Of a stretch of 64,000 bases of DNA, positions 1 through 7,196 are shown piece by piece. Made by a program: the position numbers and the translations under genes. The notes under the pieces are model-generated. The model worked only from the letters and a program-made list of their open reading frames with translations. It ran no database searches and had not been told where the DNA came from. Position 1 is the first letter of the stretch, and every line of letters begins with the position of its first letter. This stretch comes from Streptomyces achromogenes (GTDB lineage Bacteria; Actinomycetota; Actinomycetes; Streptomycetales; Streptomycetaceae): assembly GCF_030816715.1 (NCBI RefSeq), contig NZ_JAUSYH010000001.1, positions 1,550,001 to 1,614,000 on the forward strand. Reading direction: 5' to 3'.

Positions 1-14
1 GGACCAAGCCGCTC

Positions 15-102
15 CGCGCGCGGGATGACGCCCCGGGGCGCGCGGGGTGGCGCCGGGCCGCGCGCGGGGTGACGCCCGGGGCGCGCGCGGAGGTGACGCC
101 GG
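15..102. repeat. Four imperfect 22-bp tandem repeats
   Basis: Four head-to-tail units of about 22 bases, each with a CGCGCG run followed by GGGTGACGCC or a close variant. They lie about 70 bases upstream of the purB start. I see no coding sense. They may be leader or spacer DNA that expands by slippage. Confidence 0.6.
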
Positions 103-169
103 TCTCGTAGGTTCCGCCGAACCGGACCGCTGCGCCGACCTGCACGAAGCGCCAGTAGAATCCCTCCAC

Positions 170-1615
170 GTGACTTCCGCTGCCGCCGCCAAGCCCCGCA
201 TCCCCAACGTCCTCGCCGGACGCTACGCCTCCGCCGAGCTCGCCACGCTCTGGTCCCCCGAGCACAAGGTGAAGCTGGAGCGTCAGCTCTGGCTCGCCGT
301 GCTGAAGGCCCAGAAGGACCTCGGGATCGAGGTGCCGGACACGGCGATCACCGACTACGAGCGTGTCCTCGACACCGTCGACCTGGCTTCGATCGCCGAG
401 CGCGAGAAGGTCACGCGCCACGACGTGAAGGCCCGCATCGAGGAGTTCAACGACCTCGCCGGGCACGAGCAGGTCCACAAGGGCATGACGTCCCGCGACC
501 TCACGGAGAACGTCGAGCAGCTCCAGATCCGCCTGTCGCTGGAGCTGGTCCGCGACCGCACGGTGGCCGTCCTCGCCCGGCTGGGCAAACTGGCCGGCGA
601 GTACGGCGAGCTGGTCGTCGCCGGCCGCTCGCACAACGTGGCCGCCCAGGCCACCACGCTCGGCAAGCGGTTCGCGACCGCCGCCGACGAGCTGCTCGTG
701 GCGTACGGCCGGGTCGAGGAGCTGCTCGTGCGCTACCCGCTGCGCGGCATCAAGGGCCCGGTCGGCACCGCCCAGGACATGCTGGACCTGCTGGGCGGCG
801 ACGCCGCGAAGCTGGCCGAGCTGGAGGACCGGATCGCCGGCCACCTGGGCTTCTCGCAGGCCTTCACCTCCGTCGGCCAGGTCTACCCGCGCTCGCTGGA
901 CTACGAGGTCGTGACCGCGCTGGTGCAGCTCGCGGCGGCCCCCTCCTCGCTGGCCAAGACCATCCGGCTGATGGCCGGGCACGAGCTGGTGACCGAGGGC
1001 TTCAAGCCCGGCCAGGTCGGCTCCTCCGCCATGCCGCACAAGATGAACACCCGCTCCTGCGAGCGCGTCAACGGCCTGATGGTCATCCTGCGCGGCTACG
1101 CGTCGATGACCGGCGAACTTGCGGGCGACCAGTGGAACGAGGGCGACGTGTCCTGCTCGGTGGTGCGCCGGGTCGCGCTGCCGGACGCCTTCTTCGCGCT
1201 GGACGGCCTTCTGGAGACCTTCCTGACGGTGCTCGACGAGTTCGGCGCGTTCCCGGCCGTCGTCGCGCGGGAGCTCGACCGCTACCTGCCGTTCCTGGCC
1301 ACCACGAAGGTGCTGATGGGCGCGGTGCGCGGGGGCGTCGGCCGTGAGGTGGCGCACGAGGCGATCAAGGAGAACGCCGTGGCCTCGGCGCTGGCGATGC
1401 GGGAGCGGGGCACCGAGCGCAACGAGCTGCTGGACAAGCTGGCCGCCGACGAGCGTCTGCCGCTGGACCGCGCCCAGCTGGACGCGCTCATGGCCGACAA
1501 ACTGTCGTTCACGGGCGCGGCGGCGGCCCAGGTGGCCACGGTCGTGGGCCGGATCGAGGAGATCGTGAAGCAGCGGCCGGAGGCGGCCGGTTACACGCCC
1601 GGAGCGATCCTCTGA
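170..1615 (+). CDS. purB: Adenylosuccinate lyase
   Basis: PurB catalyses two cytosolic fumarate eliminations in purine synthesis: SAICAR to AICAR, and adenylosuccinate to AMP. The protein has 481 residues when started at the GTG at 170, which gives the N-terminus VTSAAAAKPRIPN. The open frame extends upstream to 47, but that part crosses a simple repeat and is not PurB-like. The fumarase/aspartase signature SSAMPHKMN lies near residues 284-293, the TSRDLTEN segment near 109-116, and a TTLGKRF segment follows. The length is normal for the actinobacterial form. The Mug-type glycosylase gene follows immediately and may be translationally coupled. The identification is secure; the start is likely but not proven. 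Confidence 0.96.
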   Translation: MTSAAAAKPRIPNVLAGRYASAELATLWSPEHKVKLERQLWLAVLKAQKDLGIEVPDTAITDYERVLDTVDLASIAEREKVTRHDVKARIEEFNDLAGHEQVHKGMTSRDLTENVEQLQIRLSLELVRDRTVAVLARLGKLAGEYGELVVAGRSHNVAAQATTLGKRFATAADELLVAYGRVEELLVRYPLRGIKGPVGTAQDMLDLLGGDAAKLAELEDRIAGHLGFSQAFTSVGQVYPRSLDYEVVTALVQLAAAPSSLAKTIRLMAGHELVTEGFKPGQVGSSAMPHKMNTRSCERVNGLMVILRGYASMTGELAGDQWNEGDVSCSVVRRVALPDAFFALDGLLETFLTVLDEFGAFPAVVARELDRYLPFLATTKVLMGAVRGGVGREVAHEAIKENAVASALAMRERGTERNELLDKLAADERLPLDRAQLDALMADKLSFTGAAAAQVATVVGRIEEIVKQRPEAAGYTPGAIL

Positions 1616-1668
1616 CGCGCTTCACCCAGGCCGAGCTGGAGGCCGCCCGCGACCGTCTCGTACCGGAC

Positions 1669-2163
1669 GTGATCGCGGACGGTCTCCGTGTGCTGTTCTG
1701 CGGCATCAACCCGGGTCTGATGACGGCGGCCACCGGCCACCACTTCGCCCGCCCGGGCAACCGCTTCTGGCCGGTGCTTCACCTGTCCGGCTTCACTCCG
1801 CGACTGCTGAAGCCGGCGGAGCAGGAGGAGCTGCTCGCCCACGGGCTGGGCATCACCAACGTGGTGGCGCGGGCGACCGCCCGGGCCGACGAGCTCACGG
1901 CGCGGGAGTACCGGGACGGCGGGCGGGTGCTCGCGGACAAGGTGACGCGGCGGAGACCCCGGTGGCTGGCGGTGGTGGGCGTCACCGCGTACCGGGCGGC
2001 GTTCGACGACCGCAAGGCCGTGGTGGGCCCGCAGGAGCGCCGCATCGGCGACACCCGCGTGTGGGTGCTGCCCAACCCCAGCGGGCTGAACGCGCATTGG
2101 ACCACCGCGACGATGGCCCAGGAGTTCGCACGGCTGCGGCGGGCGGCCGAGGAGGAGGACTGA
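1669..2163 (+). CDS. mug: Mismatch-specific uracil/thymine DNA glycosylase (Mug type)
   Basis: Mug-type enzymes remove U or T from G:U and G:T mismatches in base-excision repair. The two diagnostic motifs are present: GINPGL at residues 12-17, and NPSGLNAHW near residue 135, the usual actinobacterial form of the second motif. From the GTG at 1669 the protein has 164 residues, but the core fold then begins almost at the start codon. The frame continues upstream as TRFTQAELEAARDRLVPD to a CTG at 1612 that overlaps the purB stop by four bases. That upstream stretch looks like the usual N-terminal helix, so the true start may be the CTG. Confident family call; start uncertain. Confidence 0.9.
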   Translation: MIADGLRVLFCGINPGLMTAATGHHFARPGNRFWPVLHLSGFTPRLLKPAEQEELLAHGLGITNVVARATARADELTAREYRDGGRVLADKVTRRRPRWLAVVGVTAYRAAFDDRKAVVGPQERRIGDTRVWVLPNPSGLNAHWTTATMAQEFARLRRAAEEED

Positions 2164-2373
2164 CTGCCGTCAGGGCGGGTCGGACTCCGTGACGACGACG
2201 AGGAGCTGTATCCCGTCGCCGGGATCGAGACCGACCACACCCAGGCCGCCCACCGGCCCCGCCGTCCCTCTTCCTCCATCCTCCACAGACGGATCTCGCC
2301 CTGACCGCCCGCCACCGACAAGTGGCGCGCCGTCAGCCGCCTTCCCGCCTCGTACGTGCCGTGGCGTCCCGCC

Positions 2374-2700
2374 TCAGGCGTCACGCCGTCGGATCTTCCA
2401 CGCCCCGGCCGCGACTGCGGCCGCCCTCCACAGGGCGGTCACCGCGAGCCCCTGCCACGGGCCCAGGGTCCCCGTCCGCCGTGCCGTGCAGCACCGCCTG
2501 ACCGGCCCGGTCCGGCAGGAAGTCGGCGACAGTCCCGGACACGCCGCCGACGACGAAGGACACGATCAGCAGGGAGGGCACGAGCAGGGCGAGCGTCGCC
2601 GTTCCGCTGCGCAGGACTGCCGTCAGGCCTGCGGCGAACAAGGCCATCAACGCGAGGTAGGCGGCGCAGATGCCGCTGATGGACGGGAACTGGAACGGGC
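2374..2700 (-). pseudogene. 3' remnant of an ABC-2 type permease
   Basis: On the minus strand, 2700 down to about 2480 reads hydrophobic permease sequence ([18 protein letters not shown], later [17 protein letters not shown]). After a frameshift near 2475 another frame continues as [20 protein letters not shown] and ends WKIRRRDA and stop at 2374, a typical C-terminus of Streptomyces drug-efflux ABC permeases. Everything upstream is missing: at about 2700 the sequence abuts the 3' end of a LuxR gene on the other strand. This is therefore a truncated and frameshifted remnant. Confidence 0.75.
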
Positions 2701-2704
2701 CCGG

Positions 2705-2899
2705 CTGACCGAGCGGGAAACGGACGTGCTGCGGCTGATGACCCGGGGCTTGTCGAACGCGGAGATCGCCGCACGGCTCGTCGTCGGGTCGGAGACCGTC
2801 AAGTCGCATGTCAGCGCGCTGCGGGCGAAGCTCGGGGCGCGGGACAGGACGCAGGCGGTGATCACGGCGTACGAGTCGGGGTTCGTGGAGCCGCGCTGA
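2705..2899 (+). pseudogene. C-terminal LuxR-type HTH fragment of a response regulator
   Basis: This segment encodes a complete GerE/LuxR DNA-binding domain: [20 protein letters not shown], then [20 protein letters not shown], ending at 2899. No receiver domain lies upstream. The same frame runs back into the antisense of the permease remnant, so no natural N-terminus is left. The original was probably the NarL-type response regulator of a two-component pair beside an ABC exporter, an arrangement common in Streptomyces. A fused product starting at 2189 is formally possible but not credible. Confidence 0.75.
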
Positions 2900-2996
2900 G
2901 CGGGCGCGGGGGTGTCGGGGCCGGCCGGGCACTCGCCGGGGTGCGCCGCGCCGAGTACGATCCGCCCAACACGCGCACGAGCTGGGAGGACGGACG

Positions 2997-4154
2997 TTGG
3001 GGCGGCTGACCGGCGGGGACCCCTCGCTGCTGCGGAGGATCAATTCCGCGGTGGTGCTGCACGCGCTGCGTGCCGCGGACTGCGCGACGCTCACGGAGAT
3101 CACCCGCGTCACCGGGCTGTCCCGGCCGACGGTGGAGGGTGTCGTCGAGGATCTGATCGCGGCGGGGCTCGTCGTAGAGAAGGCTGCGGACGAGAGCGTC
3201 GCCCGGCGCCAGGGGCGGCCCGCGCGACGGTTCCGGTTCCGGGCGGAGGCGGGGCATCTGCTGGGTCTGGAGATCGGGGCGCACCGGGTGGCCGCGCTGC
3301 TCTCGGACCTGGACGGCCGCGTGCTGGGCGCCCAGGTCAGGGACGTCGACGAGGCGGCCCCGCCGGACGAACGGCTGGAGCGGCTGCGCAACGCGGTCGC
3401 CGAACTGCTGCGCCGGGCGGGCGTCCCGCGCAGTTCGCTGCGGGCGGTCGGGGTCGGCACGCCCGGGATCGTGGAGGCGGACGGCACGGTACGGCTGGGC
3501 ACCGCGCTGCCCGAGTGGACGGGGCTGCGCCTCGGCGAGCGGCTGAGCCGTTCGTTCAAGTGCCCGGTGCTGGTGGAGAACGACGCCAACGCGGCGGCCG
3601 TCGCCGAGCACTGGAAGGGTTCGGCCACCGAGTCCGACGACGTCGTCTTCGTGCTGGCCGGGCTCAGCCCGGGGGCCGGCGCGCTGATCGGCGGGCGGCT
3701 GCACCGCGGGTACGGCGGCGCGGCCGGGGAGATCGGCGCGCTGCATCTGCTGGGCCGTGAGGCGACCCCGGAGACGCTGCTGTCCACGACGGACGAGCCA
3801 CTGCACCCGCTGGACGAGCAGGCCGTCGCGAAGGTGTTCGCACAGGCCCGGGGAGGCGACCGGCGGGCCCGGGCGGCGGTGGACCGCTTCATCCAGCGGC
3901 TGGTGCACGACGTGGCCGCGCTGGTGCTGGCGCTCGACCCCGAGCTGGTCGTGGTCGGTGGCTGGGCGGCCGGTCTGGACGGTGTACTGGAGCCGCTGCG
4001 CGCCGAGTTGGCACGCTACTGTCTGCGGCCGCCGAGGGTGGCCCTGTCGATGCTCGGGGAGGCGGCGGTGGCGACGGGGGCGCTGCGGCTCGCCCTCGAT
4101 CACGTGGAGGAGCAGTTGTTCGCGGTGGAGGGGACGGTCACGGCGCGGCGGTGA
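2997..4154 (+). CDS. ROK family transcriptional regulator
   Basis: ROK proteins join an N-terminal winged helix to a sugar-kinase-like fold and usually repress sugar genes. This one has 385 residues from a TTG preceded by GGGAGGACGGACG, a good ribosome site. The winged helix covers about residues 12-75 (LTEITRVTGLSRPTVEGVVEDL). The kinase-like domain follows, with VGTPGIVEADG and VENDANAAAVAEHW. The usual zinc cluster (CxCGxxGCxE) after the GGAAGEIGALH segment is absent, so this is a zinc-less ROK regulator and unlikely to be an active kinase. It is followed by a hairpin and faces the GntR gene. Ligand unknown. Confidence 0.85.
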   Translation: MGRLTGGDPSLLRRINSAVVLHALRAADCATLTEITRVTGLSRPTVEGVVEDLIAAGLVVEKAADESVARRQGRPARRFRFRAEAGHLLGLEIGAHRVAALLSDLDGRVLGAQVRDVDEAAPPDERLERLRNAVAELLRRAGVPRSSLRAVGVGTPGIVEADGTVRLGTALPEWTGLRLGERLSRSFKCPVLVENDANAAAVAEHWKGSATESDDVVFVLAGLSPGAGALIGGRLHRGYGGAAGEIGALHLLGREATPETLLSTTDEPLHPLDEQAVAKVFAQARGGDRRARAAVDRFIQRLVHDVAALVLALDPELVVVGGWAAGLDGVLEPLRAELARYCLRPPRVALSMLGEAAVATGALRLALDHVEEQLFAVEGTVTARR

Positions 4155-4196
4155 GACCCGGCTCGGAGCACCGCCGTCCGTCACGGGTGAAACGCC

Positions 4197-4225
4197 GGGC
4201 GCCCCGGGGGAGTTCCGGGGCGCCC
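4197..4225. terminator. Bidirectional hairpin between convergent ROK and GntR genes
   Basis: A perfect 11-bp stem, GGGCGCCCCGG with CCGGGGCGCCC, closes a 7-base loop 43 bases after the ROK stop. There is no U-tract, as is usual in Streptomyces. Confidence 0.65.
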
Positions 4226-4253
4226 GGGAGGGCGGCTGCTCGACCGGCGGGCG

Positions 4254-4360
4254 GCGTCCGCGGGTGGCCGGGGGCCTTCGCGGGTGGCCCGATGGTGTCC
4301 GTGTCCGCGAGTGGCCGATGGTGTCCGCGGGTGGCCGGTGGCGTTCGCGGGTGGTCCGGT
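4254..4360. repeat. Imperfect 20-bp tandem repeat, about five copies
   Basis: The unit is roughly GTGTCCGCGGGTGGCCGATG. The last three copies (4301-4320, 4321-4340, 4341-4360) are exactly in register; two more diverged copies precede them. The array lies between the convergent ROK and GntR genes, after the hairpin. No gene is visible in it. Confidence 0.7.
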
Positions 4361-4420
4361 CGGACCCGCCGCAGGCTGTTCAGGGAGCCTGCGGCACGCG
4401 GTCCGCGACGGACGCGGCGC

Positions 4421-5179
4421 TCAGGAGGCCTGCCGCTCCTGACCGTGGAGGATCTCCACGCCGGACGCGCCGAACGTCAGCCGGCAGGTGTCCGCGCGGT
4501 ACGTGGCCACGGAGAGCGCGGCGGTACGGCCCTCGGCGAAGTAGCGGGTCGTGACCACGAGGACGGGCGCGCCGGGGAGCCGGTCGAGTTGCCTGGCGTC
4601 GTCCGCGCGGGCCGAGCCCAGTTCCACGGCGCTGTCCTGGCCCTGCAGTTCGAGGCGGTGCAGCTCGCGCAGCACCACGCGCGCGCGTGCGGCCTCGGAC
4701 GAGGCGTCGATCGCGCTGAGTTCGGGCGCCGACGTCTGCGGGACGTACAGCAGCTCGGCGGCCACGGGCTGACCGTGCGACACCCGTGAGCGGCGCACGA
4801 TGTGCACGCTCTGCTCGCGCGGGGTCTCCAGGGCGGCGGCGACGGCCGCGGGCGGCGCCGCGAGCGTGCAGCCGACGGCCTGCCAGGCGTCCTCCCCCAC
4901 GCCCGGCCAGACCCGCTGCTCCGTGCCGACGGCGACGCCCATCCGGGGCGGCGCGACGGTGGTGCCGACACCTCGGCGGCGCTGCAGCCGGCCCTCCAGC
5001 TCGAGTTGTTCCAGGGCCTGCCGGAGCGTCGCGCGGGCGACGCCGAAGCGGGCGGCCAGCTCACGCTCGTTGGGCAGGATCTCGCCGACGGAGAACTCGG
5101 AGTCGAGCGCCTCGCTGAGCACGGTCTTGAGATGCCAGTACTTCGGTTCCGGCACCGATTCCAGTTGCGTGGTCCCCAC
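4421..5179 (-). CDS. GntR/HutC family regulator with UTRA ligand domain
   Basis: A 252-residue regulator. The GntR winged helix occupies about residues 12-78 (PNERELAARFGVARATLRQALEQLELEGRL). The UTRA effector domain fills the rest (EQSVHIVRRSRVSHGQPVAAELLYVP). HutC-type members sense sugars or amino-acid derivatives. The promoter side carries a TGGTC-AA-TACCA palindrome at 5278-5291 that resembles the DasR-type operator of this subfamily, which suggests autoregulation. The next gene, divergent, is an alpha/beta hydrolase and may share control. It is not DasR itself on the evidence available. Effector unknown. Confidence 0.88.
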   Translation of the reverse strand: MGTTQLESVPEPKYWHLKTVLSEALDSEFSVGEILPNERELAARFGVARATLRQALEQLELEGRLQRRRGVGTTVAPPRMGVAVGTEQRVWPGVGEDAWQAVGCTLAAPPAAVAAALETPREQSVHIVRRSRVSHGQPVAAELLYVPQTSAPELSAIDASSEAARARVVLRELHRLELQGQDSAVELGSARADDARQLDRLPGAPVLVVTTRYFAEGRTAALSVATYRADTCRLTFGASGVEILHGQERQAS

Positions 5180-5277
5180 CCTGTCCTCCGCAATCGCCGT
5201 GGTCCGGCGGCGTTTTCGCGCCTTTGTTTATTAAAGGTTGTTGTACTTCTCTCGCGACCATAGGACGGCCCCCACCC

Positions 5278-5291
5278 TTGGTCAATACCAA
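5278..5291. promoter_or_regulatory. GntR/HutC-type operator-like palindrome
   Basis: TTGGTCAATACCAA is a short palindrome about 100 bases upstream of the GntR start and 145 upstream of the hydrolase. It agrees at 10 of 12 positions with the TGGTCTAGACCA core known for DasR-like HutC regulators. The surrounding DNA is unusually AT-rich (5220-5300), as expected for a promoter region. Confidence 0.45.
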
Positions 5292-5435
5292 TCCTCCAAC
5301 CCTGTGGCGGCCGAGGGGAAAGCGCTCGCTACACGTCCGGAATGGCAGGATTACGCGTAGGGCTACCCGCCGGTAGTAATTGCTGACAAACTGTCTACGG
5401 CGTCTGCCGGCCCGCTGTCAGAACGAGGAGCTCCC

Positions 5436-6266
5436 ATGCCCGCCACCGTCTCCTTCACGGTCCCCTCCGCCGAGGGCCCGCTGCCCGTCACGGTCTCCTA
5501 CGCGCGCGTGGGCCGGGGCGAACCGCTCCTCCTGTTGCACGGCATCGGGCATCACCGGCAGGCCTGGGACCCGGTGGTGGACATCCTGGCCGCCGAACGC
5601 GACGTGATCGCCGTGGACCTGCCCGGTTTCGGCGTCTCCCCCGCCCTGCCGGACGGGCTCGCCTACGACCTGCCCACCACGGCCGCGGTGTTCGGCGCCT
5701 TCTGCGAGGCGCTGGAGCTGGACCGGCCCCATGTGGCGGGGAACTCGCTCGGCGGTCTGCTCGCCCTGGAACTCGGCCGCGAGAAGCTCGTACGGTCCGT
5801 CACGGCGCTGTCCCCGGCCGGGTTCTGGTCGGAGGCCGAGCGGCGCTACGCCTTCGGCGTGCTGGTCGCGATGCGGCAGATCTCCCGCCGGCTGCCGCTG
5901 CCCCTCGTCGAGCGACTGGCGCGCACCGCGGCCGGCCGCACAGCCCTCACCAGCACCATCTACGCCCGCCCGGGCCGCCGCTCACCCGAGGCCGTGGTCG
6001 CCGAGACGCTGGCCCTGGCCCAGGCCACCGGGTTCGACCAGACGCTGCGCGCCGGCACCGCCGTCCGGTTCACCGACGACCTGCCCGGCATCCCGGTCAC
6101 CGTCGGCTGGGGCGCCCGCGACTGGCTGCTCGTGCGCCGCCAGGGCGTCCGCGCCAAGCAGGTCATCCCCGCCGCCCGCCTCGTGCGGCTGCCCGGCTGC
6201 GGCCACTGCCCGATGAACGACGACCCGGCCCTCGTCGCGCGCGTGATCCTCGACGGCAGCCGCTGA
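5436..6266 (+). CDS. Alpha/beta-fold hydrolase
   Basis: A 276-residue serine hydrolase of the alpha/beta fold. The oxyanion segment LLHGIGHHRQAWDPV lies near residues 32-46, the nucleophile elbow GNSLGG near 102-107, and the catalytic histidine in GCGHCPMNDDP near 252-262. The ATG has a good GAGGAG site eight bases upstream. Substrate cannot be read from sequence. The 3' third lies under the convergent reading frame of the EamA gene. The gene is divergent from the GntR regulator with a candidate operator between them. Confidence 0.85.
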   Translation: MPATVSFTVPSAEGPLPVTVSYARVGRGEPLLLLHGIGHHRQAWDPVVDILAAERDVIAVDLPGFGVSPALPDGLAYDLPTTAAVFGAFCEALELDRPHVAGNSLGGLLALELGREKLVRSVTALSPAGFWSEAERRYAFGVLVAMRQISRRLPLPLVERLARTAAGRTALTSTIYARPGRRSPEAVVAETLALAQATGFDQTLRAGTAVRFTDDLPGIPVTVGWGARDWLLVRRQGVRAKQVIPAARLVRLPGCGHCPMNDDPALVARVILDGSR

Positions 6267-7148
6267 CCCCGCGCGGACGCGCGACAGGGCGCCCGCGCCC
6301 ACCGCGACGCCGGCCCCGACCAGGGCGCTCCCCACGGCCTGGCCGGGGCCGTACGACCCCGCTCCCACCAGCGGGGCGGTGCAGGCGGCCGCCACCGGGA
6401 TGAGACCGGAGAAGAGCGTGGCGCGCTCCGCGCCGATCCGCTGCACGCCCATGTACCAGCACACGAAGCCGACGACGGTGACGACCGCCGACTGCCACAG
6501 CAGCGCGGCGCTCTCCCCGCCGTCCGGCCGCCGCAGCCACCCGCCGCCGTCGAGCAGCAGTCCGGCCGCCGCCGACTCCACCGTGGCGAGCCCGCACACC
6601 GTGGCGGACAGCAACCGTGGCCCCAGCGGCCGCAGAACGGGCACCGCGAGCACCGCGAAGCCGACCTCCCCGGCCAGCGCGCACACCGACCAGGCGAGAC
6701 CCGCGCCGTCCGTCCGGCCCCAGCCCTGCACCGTGAGCGCGCCGACGGCGACCAGCGTCGCCCCGTACAGCACCGTGCGCCGGGGCCGTCGCCCCTCCGC
6801 CGCCGGCACGACGACGGCCACCACGATCGGCGCGCAGCCCACGAGGACGCCCGGGACGGCGGGTTCCGCGGAGCGTTCGGCGGCCAGCACCGCGAGGTTG
6901 AAGCCGACCATCCCGACGGCCGCGAGCAGCGCGAGCCGCACCCACAGGCGCGGGGTGAGCGTGCGCAGCCGGGCGCCCGCGCCCGCCCCGGCGAGGGGCA
7001 CGAGCAGCAGACAGGCGAGGCCGTAGCGCAGGGCCTGGCCGCCCGCGTACGGGTAGGCGCCCAGGACGCTGTTGGCGGTGAAGGATCCTCCGACGAGGAC
7101 GCAGGCGAGCGCCGCGAGCAGCGACCCGCGCAGAGCGGTGACGTTCAT
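5982..7148 (-). CDS. EamA/DMT family membrane exporter
   Basis: The first ~290 residues give about ten hydrophobic segments, from MNVTALRGSLLAALACVLVGG through WQSAVVTVVGFVCWYMGVQR to GQAVGSALVGAGVAVGAGAL, the paired EamA repeats of the drug/metabolite transporter family. No stop follows the last helix. The frame runs on for about 95 hydrophilic residues through the antisense of the hydrolase to 5982. The start MNVTAL at 7148 is chosen over an upstream ATG at 7178 because the latter only adds a short non-hydrophobic leader. Its divergent partner 48 bases away is a MocR regulator, a common pairing for control of such exporters. Confidence 0.82.
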   Translation of the reverse strand: MNVTALRGSLLAALACVLVGGSFTANSVLGAYPYAGGQALRYGLACLLLVPLAGAGAGARLRTLTPRLWVRLALLAAVGMVGFNLAVLAAERSAEPAVPGVLVGCAPIVVAVVVPAAEGRRPRRTVLYGATLVAVGALTVQGWGRTDGAGLAWSVCALAGEVGFAVLAVPVLRPLGPRLLSATVCGLATVESAAAGLLLDGGGWLRRPDGGESAALLWQSAVVTVVGFVCWYMGVQRIGAERATLFSGLIPVAAACTAPLVGAGSYGPGQAVGSALVGAGVAVGAGALSRVRAGSAAAVEDHARDEGRVVVHRAVAAAGQPHEAGGGDDLLGADALAAHEQPVAGAPADGDRDAGQVVGEPDGGAGAQRLVEPGGLGQGQRLGDHGLG

Positions 7149-7196
7149 GGAATCCGACGCTAGGAGCGGGGGCGGCACGGTTTAAGGTCCACTTCC

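Noticed and set aside
2190..2384. A minus-strand stretch reading [16 protein letters not shown], like one WD40 blade.
   Set aside because: Only one blade is visible, with no neighbours in frame, and the rest of the frame is antisense of the Mug gene. Likely chance or a very small remnant.
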